Positions 7,400-15,803 of a stretch of DNA of 29,988 bases are shown here, piece after piece. Position 1 is the stretch's first letter. Every line of letters starts with the position of its first letter. The stretch covers positions 1 to 29,988 of the forward strand of contig CAYYNP010000097.1 in NCBI GenBank assembly GCA_964472545.1. Reading direction: 5' to 3'. The stretch is from CAYYNP01 sp964472545. GTDB lineage: Bacteria; Planctomycetota; Planctomycetia; Pirellulales; Thermoguttaceae. The notes under the pieces are model-generated. The model saw only the letters and a program-made list of their open reading frames with translations, made no database searches and had not been told where the DNA came from. The position numbers and the translations under genes are program-made.

Positions 7400-10186
7400 C
7401 TACTTCTCCGGTTGCGGTTCAATAATCTGGATTCCCGACACCCGGCCCGTGCTGAGCACGCGAGTGCCTTCGATTCTGATGACCTTGGTTTCCACGGCCG
7501 GGGTTTCCACGGCCGGCTCTTCAACGGGCACTTCCTCCACGGCCGGCTCCTCGGTCGCCTCGGCCACCACGGCGTCTTTCTGTAGCAGCGAGGCGACGTG
7601 GTTGCGCGTCAGGTCGAGCATGTAGACGCGGCTGCCGTCGTCGTTGATGCCGATCGGCACGTGCTTGCAGCCGGGCACCAGCTTCATCACGCCCACCACG
7701 CCGAGGAACTCGCCGTCGGGGCTGAATCGCTTCACACGCCCGAGATTCGACTCGGCCGTATAGACCACGCCGTCCGGGCCGAAGCGGATGCACATCGGGT
7801 TGCAGCAGCTTCCGAAGCCGACCACGTCTTTGCGGTCCATCTTGCCGAAGGTGGCGATCAGGTTGCCGTCGCGGTCGTATCGGACGACGCGGCCGCGGGC
7901 GTTCTCGGCCACCCAAAGCTCGCCGTCGTGGGCCTGGATGTCCATATTGCCGCAGCAGCCGGACAAGCCGGTGACGATCTTCTCGGCTTCGCCGAAATCG
8001 TGATCGGTCCGCCAGACGTCGAAGCCGTAGCCCTGCGTCGCCCGGCAGCAGACGAAGACGTCGCGGTCGGTGACCGACATGGTGCGGATATTGCGTGCCG
8101 CCATGGCCGCGGCCCGGCGCTGAGCGGCGATCACCTGCGGCGTGAGCGAAGCCTCACGCAATTCTTGGCTCAGCGCGATGTAAGCCTGCACGACCTCTTG
8201 ATACTCTTCCGTCGCAGCCTTCAGGGCCTCGGGGTCGTTCTGGGCTTCGGTCCGCTTCTTGGCCGCAGCCTGTAGCTTCGGCATCATCTCCTGCATCTTG
8301 GCCCGCAGCTCGGTCACCTTGGCCGCTTTGGCCTCTTTCTCCTCGTCGGTTTCCTCTTCGGCCGGTTCCGGTTCCTCCGGCAGCGGCGGCAAACCGGCCA
8401 CCTGGGGCGAGTCGCCCGTATGGAGCACTTCGCCTTCGGCGCTCAGCCGGACCAGCTTGCCCTCGCCGCCGACGAAGACCGTGCCGTCCGGAGCCACGTT
8501 GATCGCCTGGGCCACGACGCCCGGCTTCCAGGTGGCGACCAGTTCGCCCGCGGGGCTGACCACGCGAACTTCCGAACTCTCGCCGGAGCCGCAGGCAATC
8601 AGGAAGTTGCCGCCCTTGCCCATGCAGAACGTGCTGATCGAAAGCGGTTCATCTTCCTCGGCCAGTTTGACGAACGGACCCGGGTCGTGGCTGGGCACCA
8701 CGCGGAGATCGGAAAAGCGGCGAATGGCGTTGCTTTCCGTGTCGAGCACGAAGATGTCGCGGCCGTCGGCCGTCACCTCGACGGTCACCCGAACGCACCC
8801 GCCGTCGAAATCTTCCAGTACGGCCACGCCCAGGAACTCACCCTCGGCGGTGAACTTCTTGACCGTATTCGGCGGGCCGGATTCCGACGTGTAGACGTTG
8901 CCCGCGGCGTCGAAGCAGAGGTTTTTCGGCTCACAGCAGCCGCCGAAGCCGTCGGCCGCCTTGCGGTCGTTCTTGCCGAAGTTCGACAGCTCGTTGCCGT
9001 CGCGATCGTATCGCTGGACCTTGTGGCGTCCGTTGACCGGCACCCACAGTTCGCCGTTCTGCGCGTTGACGTCCATCTGGCCGCAGCAGCCGCTTAAGCG
9101 GTCGACGATCTGCTTGGCGTTCTTCAGGTCGTGATCCACACGCCAGACCGCGTAGCCGTAGCCCTGCGTCGACGGGCAGGCCACGAAGATGTCCTGGTCC
9201 GTCACGGCGATGCCGGTGATCGTCTTGGCACGCTGGGCCATGGCACGCGCGCGGGCCTCGGCGGCCTGCTGGCGGGCCTTTTCGAGGGCTTCCTTCTGCT
9301 CGTCGGTCAACTCCGGCCTCTCGGCGGCCTTCTCCTCGGCCTCGCCACCGGCCAGGGCCTGGACCAGCGCCCCGACGATCGTCGTGGATTGGGGGCGGAC
9401 CTCAACCTCAACGCGTCTGACCTGGACCGCCTGACCGACTTGTTCCACCTCCGGCGCGTCAACCTCTTCACCTTCGGGTGCCGGCGGCGGCCAGTCGATC
9501 GACTCGGTGACTTCGCCGTTCTGATTCAGCTTGGCCAACGTGCCGTTGCCGGCGGTGACAATCGTGCCGTCGGTGTGCACGGCGATCGCCTGGGGTTTGA
9601 AGTCGACCTCCCATTGCTTCAGTGCCGTGCCGTCGGTGCTGAAGACGCGGATGTCGCCGCAGCAGACCAGCAACGTGCCGTCGACGTTCAGGCAGAAACT
9701 CTCCACGCCGCCGGCCGGAACGTCGTCGCCCACCTCGATCACGCCCATCTCGCCGTGCGACGGCTTCCAGGCCGGATCGGCCCGAAGCTCGTCCATCATC
9801 TTCCTTTCCCGTTCCTCGTACTCCTGCATCAGCGAGTTCATGCGGGCTTCGGCCTCTTTGCGAGCGGCCTCGGCCTTTTCGGCCGGCGTGAGTTCCTTGG
9901 CGTCTTCGCCGGCGGTCTCTGCCGTCGCCTGGCCGACGCGAAGCACGGCACGCGCCGTCGTCCTCGGCGCCGGCGCGACCTGGACGCGAAGCACGCGAGG
10001 CTCGCCGTCATCGGGTTCCACGACGGGTACGGCCTGGATGATGACTCGCTCGGCCTTCAGTTGCGTCGCCTTGGGGGCGTCGGCCGGATCGTCGGCCGAA
10101 GCAGCCCTCGGACAGCCGCAACAGACGCTCATCAATCCGGCACATGCCAGCAAGGTGAGTGCCAACTTCAGTTCCTTTGTTCTCAT
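7400..10186 (-). CDS. Exported protein with two tandem beta-propellers and four vicinal cysteine pairs
   Basis: A 928-residue protein, family not named. The start is ATG at 10186, with GGAGA six bases upstream; a TTG at 10198 is less likely. Residues 1-30 are a signal peptide ending in a Cys-rich stretch (VCCGC). The body is an internal duplication of NHL/propeller-type repeats, about 145-500 and 510-870. Each half carries an Ala/Glu/Lys-rich, probably coiled-coil insertion (about 280-322 and 608-698). The halves share TQGYG(Y/F), LSGCCG and a second CC motif. The pairs are C367/C368, C417/C418, C744/C745 and C794/C795, so the spacing is 50 in both halves. The tail (870-905) is a Val/Glu/Pro-rich repeat. 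It is coupled to the PhnD/PQQ fusion. Cofactor or metal binding by the Cys pairs is inference. Confidence 0.75.
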   Translation of the reverse strand: MRTKELKLALTLLACAGLMSVCCGCPRAASADDPADAPKATQLKAERVIIQAVPVVEPDDGEPRVLRVQVAPAPRTTARAVLRVGQATAETAGEDAKELTPAEKAEAARKEAEARMNSLMQEYEERERKMMDELRADPAWKPSHGEMGVIEVGDDVPAGGVESFCLNVDGTLLVCCGDIRVFSTDGTALKQWEVDFKPQAIAVHTDGTIVTAGNGTLAKLNQNGEVTESIDWPPPAPEGEEVDAPEVEQVGQAVQVRRVEVEVRPQSTTIVGALVQALAGGEAEEKAAERPELTDEQKEALEKARQQAAEARARAMAQRAKTITGIAVTDQDIFVACPSTQGYGYAVWRVDHDLKNAKQIVDRLSGCCGQMDVNAQNGELWVPVNGRHKVQRYDRDGNELSNFGKNDRKAADGFGGCCEPKNLCFDAAGNVYTSESGPPNTVKKFTAEGEFLGVAVLEDFDGGCVRVTVEVTADGRDIFVLDTESNAIRRFSDLRVVPSHDPGPFVKLAEEDEPLSISTFCMGKGGNFLIACGSGESSEVRVVSPAGELVATWKPGVVAQAINVAPDGTVFVGGEGKLVRLSAEGEVLHTGDSPQVAGLPPLPEEPEPAEEETDEEKEAKAAKVTELRAKMQEMMPKLQAAAKKRTEAQNDPEALKAATEEYQEVVQAYIALSQELREASLTPQVIAAQRRAAAMAARNIRTMSVTDRDVFVCCRATQGYGFDVWRTDHDFGEAEKIVTGLSGCCGNMDIQAHDGELWVAENARGRVVRYDRDGNLIATFGKMDRKDVVGFGSCCNPMCIRFGPDGVVYTAESNLGRVKRFSPDGEFLGVVGVMKLVPGCKHVPIGINDDGSRVYMLDLTRNHVASLLQKDAVVAEATEEPAVEEVPVEEPAVETPAVETKVIRIEGTRVLSTGRVSGIQIIEPQPEK

Positions 10187-10492
10187 CGGATTCTCCAAAA
10201 CGGGGGAGGGAGCGCCGCGGGAGGCGCCGGTACGGGCAAACCGCTACATTTTGATTATTCTAGGTCCAAGGAGTGCTTGTCAAGTTGCACTTCGCCAGGG
10301 GGATACGCATCTTGGGCCGCCGGAGCAGGGAAGTTGGCCGAGCCGGCAACCGATTCGTGCTATACGGCGGCGACCGCGGCTCGGTTCTTCCGGCGTCATC
10401 GCCGCCGAAATGTAACGCGGCCGCGCTTCGGATTAGTCGCGCGCCGGCCGCCGCAGGTTCCCGCGCCGTGGGATTCCACGGCTATTGGTGAC
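10187..10492. other. Gap with no gene found
   Basis: About 300 bases downstream of bioD and upstream of the propeller gene, which is transcribed away from it. It should contain the propeller-operon promoter. A patch near 10245-10265 is AT-richer than its surroundings, but I see no convincing -35/-10 pair. A small hairpin, ccgtgg with ccacgg, is at 10466-10481. Confidence 0.4.
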
Positions 10493-10525
10493 GGGTGGCT
10501 GGGGCATAGCGCAGCGCTGCCCCAG
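10493..10525. repeat. Module A repeat, single copy
   Basis: This matches the left arm at 17218-17250 at 31 of 33 positions. It starts gggtggctggggca and folds on itself through ctggggca with tgccccag. The full module occurs as a perfect inverted pair at 17218-17313. Confidence 0.75.
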
Positions 10526-10551
10526 TGGAACTGGCTTGAATTGATGCCCAA

Positions 10552-10592
10552 TGGTAGCCGAATTCGCCAGGGATTGTCGACTTCGGCTACCA
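10552..10592. repeat. Inverted repeat downstream of bioD
   Basis: tggtagccgaa (10552-10562) is the exact reverse complement of 10582-10592, with a 19-base loop. It lies 30 bases past the bioD stop codon in the direction of bioD transcription, so it could slow or end transcription. There is no T-run. Confidence 0.55.
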
Positions 10593-10622
10593 CGCACGCC
10601 TTGCGCCCGGGCTTCGCTGCGC

Positions 10623-11330
10623 TCAGCCGTCATGGGAGTTTCGGGCCAAAGAGAACCAATCGACTGCGGTATCAAACCCCTCAGCGTTCGTGTCGACCCC
10701 TGCCAGAATAGGGGCAACACACCGTTCGGCCAATTCGCGGCGGTTCGTGGCACGGCTGGAATCTTCCGGGTCCGAAGTGGGGGTGTTTAACACAATCCCC
10801 GCGATTGGCAGCCCGCCGCGGAACGTCCTGGCCGCGATCAGCGTTTGCAGTGTGGCGTTGATGGTGCCCAGCTTGTTTGGCGAGACGATGACCAGGGGGT
10901 AGCCCAAATCTCCGGCCAGATCGGCCACGTACTCCGTCCGGCCCAATGGCGACATCAGGCCACCGGCCCCTTCGACCACGATCACGTCGCTCTGCTGTCG
11001 CCAGACTTCGATCCCGTCGCGCAACAGCTTCGCGTCGAGGGCCTTACCTTCGGCACGCGCCGCCAGATGGGGGGCTGTGGGGGCGGCGAAACACTGAGGA
11101 CAGACCTGATCCAATTCACCCGGCCTTCCCGCGGCCTCCCAGAGTTGCACCGCGTCGTCGCAGCTCAGCCGCTTGCCGTCCGTCCGACAGCCGCTGGCCG
11201 CCGGTTTGTAGACGCCCACCCGGAGTCCCAAGACAACCAGCGACCGGGTGATCAGCGCCCCCACGTACGTCTTGCCGACGCCCGTGTCGGTGCCGGTGAT
11301 GAACAGGCCGGGCGGTGCGTTGGTGGGCAT
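10623..11330 (-). CDS. bioD: Dethiobiotin synthetase
   Basis: An ATP-dependent enzyme that closes the ureido ring of dethiobiotin from 7,8-diaminopelargonate and CO2, the penultimate step of biotin synthesis; cytoplasmic homodimer. The 235-residue product has the P-loop GTDTGVGKT (13-21), the substrate-site motif YKPAASG and the VEGAGGLMSPL loop, all in the expected order. An in-frame extension to 11564 would run through the inverted repeat at 11368-11475, so the ATG at 11330 (MPTNAPPGLF) is chosen. No other biotin genes are adjacent. The region upstream is shared with the divergent polysaccharide gene at 11585. Confidence 0.93.
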   Translation of the reverse strand: MPTNAPPGLFITGTDTGVGKTYVGALITRSLVVLGLRVGVYKPAASGCRTDGKRLSCDDAVQLWEAAGRPGELDQVCPQCFAAPTAPHLAARAEGKALDAKLLRDGIEVWRQQSDVIVVEGAGGLMSPLGRTEYVADLAGDLGYPLVIVSPNKLGTINATLQTLIAARTFRGGLPIAGIVLNTPTSDPEDSSRATNRRELAERCVAPILAGVDTNAEGFDTAVDWFSLARNSHDG

Positions 11331-11367
11331 CGGTAGGATCCGTTGTGTTGGCCTGAATCGAAATGGG

Positions 11368-11475
11368 GTGGCTGGGGTCGAAGCACGAGGAACGAGTGCT
11401 GAGCCCCCGGTGTATCCATCGGAGACCCAAGCCTGGGGGCTCGGTGCTCGTCTCTCGCACCTCGACCCCAGCCAC
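11368..11475. repeat. Module B inverted repeat in the bioD/polysaccharide-gene divergent region
   Basis: Arms 11368-11408 and 11435-11475 are reverse complements at 33 of 41 positions, and all eight differences are transitions. Each arm begins gtggctggggtcga from its outer end. A related single arm is at 17189-17215 (25 of 27 bases identical to the right arm). The element lies in the roughly 250 bp that must hold both divergent promoters. Confidence 0.75.
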
Positions 11476-11501
11476 GCGCCGGGATCAGTCGGCACGTCTG
11501 C

Positions 11502-11530
11502 TTTCACCGGCCCGACCGATGGAGTATAAG
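11502..11530 (+). promoter_or_regulatory. Candidate promoter for the 11585 gene
   Basis: TTTCAC (11502-11507) and TATAAG (11525-11530) are separated by 17 bases, about 55 bases before the start codon. The -10 is a good match and the -35 a weak one. Confidence 0.4.
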
Positions 11531-11584
11531 GACTGAAGCCCCGTCGGGCGAGACACGCCGCCACGCCATGCAGGAGTCGCCACT

Positions 11585-14425
11585 ATGAGTTGCCGCTTCG
11601 CCCCGTATATCGCATGTCTGCTGGGCAGTGTTGCCGTTGCCGGCCCGATCTGCACGGCCCACGCCGACGACGAAAACGCCGAGGCGGTTTTCACGCGTGA
11701 GGCGATCGTCGACGTCATGCGCCGCGTCCGCGACTACCAGCTTGCCCATCCGTGGAAACAGACCGACCGCAACTGGATTCGCGCCACCTACTACACGGGC
11801 CTGATGGGGCTCTATCGCACGACCGGCGACCGGCAATACCTCGACCAGGCCGTCGGCTGGGCCGAGAAACACGGCTGGGCCGAAGGCGACGAACGCGAAC
11901 GGGCCAACAAGAAGACCTGTGGACAGACGTACCTGGAACTCTATTTCATCGAGCCCGACCCCAAGCGGATCGCCAAGACCCGGGCGTACGTTGATTCGCG
12001 CATCAAGCTAGTGCGCGCCGGCGAGCCGCCCACCAAGGGCTGGTACTATTGCGACACGCTCTACGTCGGCCCGCCCACGATCGCCATGCTCGGCAAGGCC
12101 ACCGGCGACGCGAAGTACTTCGGCCATCTCAATGAAGTCTATTGGGCGGTCACCGATCACCTCTACGACAAAGAACACGGCCTGTTCTATCGCGACGCGA
12201 ACTACTTCGACGCCGCGACCCACAACGGCCGCAAGGTCTTCTGGTCGCGGGGCAACGGCTGGGTGCTCGGCGGTATTCCTCGCGTGTTGCAGTACCTACC
12301 CAAAGAAAACGAACACTACGGCCGCTACGTCAAACTGTTGCAGACGATGTCGGCCGCTATTGCCGAGCGGCAAGGCCCCGACGGCCTCTGGCGGAGCAAC
12401 CTCGACGACCCGCGGCAATGCCCCAACCCCGAAACCAGCGGCTCGGCCTTCTTCTGCTACGCGATGACCTGGGGGATCAATAACGGTTTGCTCGAACGCC
12501 GGGAGTATTTGCCGGTCGTGTTGCGTGCATGGGCCGGGCTGGTGCGCCACGTCGACGCGAACGGCAAGCTCGGCTACGTGCAACCGGTCGGCGCATCGCC
12601 CAAGCCGGCCACGCCAGACATGACGCACGAATACGCCATGGGCCTGTTGCTGCTGGCCGGCGAAGAGATGGTCAAGCTGCTCGAGTCGGGCGTGGTTGAC
12701 GACGACGTCCTGAAGCAATACGAGAGGGAATGCCGCGAAGTGGCCGATCGCGATCCGTGGTCGAACGGACTTCGCTGGCCCGCGGCGGTCGAAGCGGTCG
12801 AGATGCCGCTTTCGGAGCACTTCCCGCGGCTGAAGGCCCCCGACACCGGCCGCACCGCCGTGCAACTCACCTCCGGCGATGCCTTCTGCTATCCGCTCTA
12901 CTACTTCATCCCTACGTTCACCAAGGACGCCAAGTACCTGATCTACCATCGGGCGGAAGCCGGCCAGGTGCAATTGCATCGCCTGGAGTTGGCCACCGGC
13001 CGGTCGGTGCAACTCACCCACGGCGACACGCCCGTGACGCGCTGGAAGAACTGGTGCGTCGAGTCGGGCCGCGGCGTGTTGGATCATCGCAGCGTGCTGA
13101 ACGTGGCCCGTGGCGAGGTGATCTACTTCACCGGCCCGCTGGGCAATCAGGCCCGGGTGGTCGACGTCCGTACGCTTGAGGACCGGCCGCTGTTTACGCT
13201 CGCCGACGATCGCGAGGCGGTCGGCCAGAACTGCACCACGCCCGACGGCCAGTGGCTGGTCTATATCGACTCGCCGCGCGGCAGTATGTATCGCCGCCCG
13301 GTCGAGGGCGCCCGAGTCGTGGCCTATCATTTCGACACGGCCGAGCGGCGCGTGCTTTGCGAGATCGACTGCCACATCCACCACGTGCTGGCCTACGACA
13401 ACTACCACTTCGTTTTCTGCCATCCGCCCAACGGCATGGGCATGATGATGACCGATCTGGACGGCGGCGGTTGGGAGTATCTGCGGGCGGGCGACCCGGG
13501 CGTGCCGGTCGCGGCCGGCGACGATCAGACCGGCGGTCACGTCTGCCATTTCATCCCCACCCGCCGCGGACTCTGCTACGAAGTGATCGCGCGGCGAAAC
13601 CCCAACGAAGGCCCCAGGTCCGGTCTCTACGATCCGCTTTCGCGGCGGCGGTTCGAGTTCGCCCTGCCGCCGGACCTCGGCTACGTCCATACCGGCTGGG
13701 ACCCGGAGGGCCGGCTCTGGTTCTACGAATGCTCCGGCAAGACCCACCGCATGATCGCGTTGACCGGTCTCGACGAGCAGGGCCCCCAATCGCAGCCGCT
13801 CACCGGCGACTGGCCCACCTACGGCGGCGGACAGAAGTCGCATTTCCACCCGCAGATTACGCCGGATCGCAAGTGGATCCTCTTTACCGGCGGCGATCCC
13901 AAAACCAAAACCAACCACCTCTTCCTGTTGGACGCCTCCGACCTAAAGCCGCTCGAAGGCATCTCCGCAACGAAGCTCAGCCCCACCGGCGAACATAACC
14001 TGCTCGGCCGCGGCCTGCCAAAGGACCTCGTCGCCCGGGCGCTACCGGTCGCGTCGGTCACCGCCAGCGGCTCTCAGCCGGGCAACGGGCCGGAGCTTGC
14101 GATCGACCGCGATCTGTCGACCCTCTGGGGTGCCGAAGGCGACGGCCAATGGATCCAACTCGATCTGGGGCGCGCGACGCCGGTCGAGAGCGTCCGGATC
14201 TCGTGGTACGCCGGCGACCAACGCCGCCAGCGTTTTGATATCGCCGTTTCTGACGACGCCCGGCAGTGGACGACCGTCTTCACCGGCCAAAGCAGCGGCA
14301 AAGCGGCCGGGCTCGAGCCGTGCGATGTGAAGCCGTTTCGCGCCCGCTACGTCCGCGTTACGGGCCACGGCAACACGGCAAACACCTGGAACAGCATGCA
14401 AGAGATTCTGATCCTCGGAAAGTGA
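11585..14425 (+). CDS. Secreted GH105 hydrolase / PL22-like propeller / CBM32 protein
   Basis: A 946-residue secreted enzyme for pectin or rhamnogalacturonan breakdown. Residues 1-27 are a signal peptide with AHA before the likely cleavage site. Residues about 34-370 are an (alpha/alpha)6-barrel unsaturated rhamnogalacturonyl hydrolase (GH105, YteR-like), with D157 in CDTLYVGPP as the expected catalytic aspartate and FWSRGNGWVLGG (219-230) lining the site. Residues about 425-790 resemble the seven-bladed oligogalacturonate lyase propeller (PL22), with His-rich motifs HIHHVL (597-602) and KSHFHPQITPD (751-761). Residues about 822-946 form an F5/8 type C (CBM32) domain. Two catalytic domains for successive pectin steps plus a binding domain in one chain is uncommon. 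PL22 activity is less certain than GH105. The next gene starts 12 bases on. Confidence 0.85.
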   Translation: MSCRFAPYIACLLGSVAVAGPICTAHADDENAEAVFTREAIVDVMRRVRDYQLAHPWKQTDRNWIRATYYTGLMGLYRTTGDRQYLDQAVGWAEKHGWAEGDERERANKKTCGQTYLELYFIEPDPKRIAKTRAYVDSRIKLVRAGEPPTKGWYYCDTLYVGPPTIAMLGKATGDAKYFGHLNEVYWAVTDHLYDKEHGLFYRDANYFDAATHNGRKVFWSRGNGWVLGGIPRVLQYLPKENEHYGRYVKLLQTMSAAIAERQGPDGLWRSNLDDPRQCPNPETSGSAFFCYAMTWGINNGLLERREYLPVVLRAWAGLVRHVDANGKLGYVQPVGASPKPATPDMTHEYAMGLLLLAGEEMVKLLESGVVDDDVLKQYERECREVADRDPWSNGLRWPAAVEAVEMPLSEHFPRLKAPDTGRTAVQLTSGDAFCYPLYYFIPTFTKDAKYLIYHRAEAGQVQLHRLELATGRSVQLTHGDTPVTRWKNWCVESGRGVLDHRSVLNVARGEVIYFTGPLGNQARVVDVRTLEDRPLFTLADDREAVGQNCTTPDGQWLVYIDSPRGSMYRRPVEGARVVAYHFDTAERRVLCEIDCHIHHVLAYDNYHFVFCHPPNGMGMMMTDLDGGGWEYLRAGDPGVPVAAGDDQTGGHVCHFIPTRRGLCYEVIARRNPNEGPRSGLYDPLSRRRFEFALPPDLGYVHTGWDPEGRLWFYECSGKTHRMIALTGLDEQGPQSQPLTGDWPTYGGGQKSHFHPQITPDRKWILFTGGDPKTKTNHLFLLDASDLKPLEGISATKLSPTGEHNLLGRGLPKDLVARALPVASVTASGSQPGNGPELAIDRDLSTLWGAEGDGQWIQLDLGRATPVESVRISWYAGDQRRQRFDIAVSDDARQWTTVFTGQSSGKAAGLEPCDVKPFRARYVRVTGHGNTANTWNSMQEILILGK

Positions 14426-14437
14426 AGGAGACTTACG

Positions 14438-15513
14438 GTGACTGCATCACGAGGGTTGTTCGGGACGTCTCTGCTGCTGACGTGGCACTTCTCTTCGGCG
14501 GCACGCACGCCGCGGCGGAAGGTGAGACACCGATCGAATTCGGCCGCGTTGCCTGGCTGGCCGACTTCGATCGGGCGGCAGCCTGCTCCAAAGAAACGGG
14601 CAAGCCGATCCTACTGCTATTCCAGGAGGTGCCGGGCTGCTCGACGTGCCAGCGTTTCGGGGCCGGACCGCTATCCCATCCTTTGCTGGTCGACGCGTCA
14701 CGAGAGTTCATCCCCTTGGCGATCCGTAACAACGTGAAGGGACAGCAGCGCACGATCCTCGAGCGGTTCGGCGAGCCGGCATGGAACAACCCCGTCGTCC
14801 GCTTCGTCGATTCGGCCGGAGCCGACGTCATCCCGCGCAAGGCCGGCGTCTATTCGACCGGAGAATTGCTCGGCCGGATGCTGGCGGCGCTGGAAGCGGC
14901 CGAACGCCCCGCGCCGAAGTACCTGGAACTGGTCGCCTTCGAGTACGCTCCGCAGCAACAGCAATGGGCCACGTTCGCCATGCACTGCTATTGGGTCGGC
15001 GAGCAGCGTCTCGGCCGCTTGCCCGGCGTGTTGGCCACGCGGATCGGCATGCTGCGGCGGCAGGAGGTCGTCGACGTGAAGTTCGACCCCACGGTGATCG
15101 CCTTTGCCGACCTGTTGGCCAAGGCCGAAGAACTCCAATGTGCCCGTACGGTCTTCGCCCGATCCGACGGCCAGCAGGCCGCCGCCCGGCAGCGAGGCGG
15201 CCTGACCGTGGTCCGCACCGACGAGCCGACCGACACGAGCACCACCCAGCAGTATCACCTTGCCCGTCACAAGGCGTATCACCTGCTCCCGCTGACGGCC
15301 CTGCAAGCGACGAAAGTCAACGCGGCGCTGGCTGCCGGCGAAGATCCCGACCCGTGGCTCTCGCCCAGCCAATTGGAGATGAAGCAGCGGATCGACGCAC
15401 AGATCTCGAAGCAGCCGAAAGCCCTCTCTCGGTTGACGCCCGACCGCTCCCCCGCCAGTTTGGTGGGCTACAACCACCAGTTGGAGACGGCGCTACGGCA
15501 ACCCGAGGACTGA
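14438..15513 (+). CDS. Exported VPGC-type thioredoxin-like protein with MsrA-like domain; signal peptide frame-broken
   Basis: GTG at 14438 has an excellent ribosome binding site (AAGGAG, 14425-14430) and begins a signal-like peptide (basic start, then GLFGTSLLLTW). That frame soon becomes non-protein-like. A frame one base back, entering at about 14475-14495, continues as ALLFGGTHAAA, a plausible end of a signal peptide, and then runs open to 15513. One missing base, real or from sequencing, would explain this. The body has a thioredoxin-like part with VPGCSTC (Cys codons 14638-14640 and 14647-14649), matching the VPGUxxT-type (seleno)protein pattern with Cys in place of Sec. A second region resembles MsrA: ATFAMHCYW, then LPGVLATRIG and VVDVKFDP, with a candidate catalytic Cys at 14986-14988. 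It likely acts in periplasmic redox chemistry. It is downstream of the GH105 gene and probably co-transcribed. Confidence 0.6.
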
Positions 15514-15545
15514 GAATCCGCCCTCACGGCAGAGATAGAGGCAAG

Positions 15546-15618
15546 TGGAGACGAGCGGGATCGAACCGCCAACCCCGGGCTTGCAAAGCCCGTGCTCTCC
15601 CAGTTGAGCTACGTCCCC
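15546..15618 (-). tRNA. tRNA-Ala (anticodon TGC)
   Basis: A complete 73-base cloverleaf. Acceptor GGGGACG pairs with CGTCTCC, including the G3:U70 pair that marks tRNA-Ala. The D arm is GCTC/GAGC, the anticodon stem CGGGC/GCCCG with loop TTTGCAA, and the T arm GGCGG/CCGCT with TTCGATC. The anticodon occupies 15583-15585. The 3' CCA is not encoded. A promoter lies just upstream. Confidence 0.97.
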
Positions 15619-15629
15619 AAAGACACTCA

Positions 15630-15657
15630 ATTCTACCCTGCCTGAGGACTCTCGCAA
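15630..15657 (-). promoter_or_regulatory. Promoter of tRNA-Ala
   Basis: On the minus strand, TTGCGA (15652-15657) and TAGAAT (15630-15635) are separated by 16 bases. The -10 ends 11 bases before the tRNA 5' end, which gives a start site a few bases upstream of the mature tRNA. Confidence 0.55.
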
Positions 15658-15718
15658 GGCGGTCGTCGAGGTCCGAGGTCGCTTACCGGTAGATCAGCGG
15701 CTCGATGGGCCGACGACA

Positions 15719-15767
15719 CCATGCCCCTTCCCTCCCAGTGGGGGATCGATAGAATGGGGCGGCATGG
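15719..15767 (+). promoter_or_regulatory. Candidate promoter with flanking inverted repeat before the CGGC gene
   Basis: TAGAAT at 15750-15755 is a possible -10 for the gene starting at 15804; the matching -35 is poor. Exact reverse complements ccatgcc (15719-15725) and ggcatgg (15761-15767) bracket it, which is an operator-like layout or a stem-loop. Confidence 0.3.
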
Positions 15768-15803
15768 CGAGATCAGGGCCGATTTCCACACCCGGAGGGA
15801 TCG

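Noticed and set aside
5185..7425. Long plus-strand open frame of 746 codons opposite the PhnD/PQQ gene
   Set aside because: It is the antisense of a gene with clear domains, and its product is Arg/His/Gln-rich low-complexity sequence typical of GC-rich shadow frames.
11331..11564. Upstream start for bioD
   Set aside because: The extension is translated from the module B inverted repeat and precedes the P-loop by an unusual distance.
12296..13918. 540-codon minus-strand frame inside the GH105 gene
   Set aside because: Antisense shadow with biased composition; the plus strand carries conserved catalytic motifs throughout.
14629..14649. Selenocysteine in the VPGUxxT-type motif
   Set aside because: Both positions are plain TGC cysteine codons; no in-frame TGA is present.
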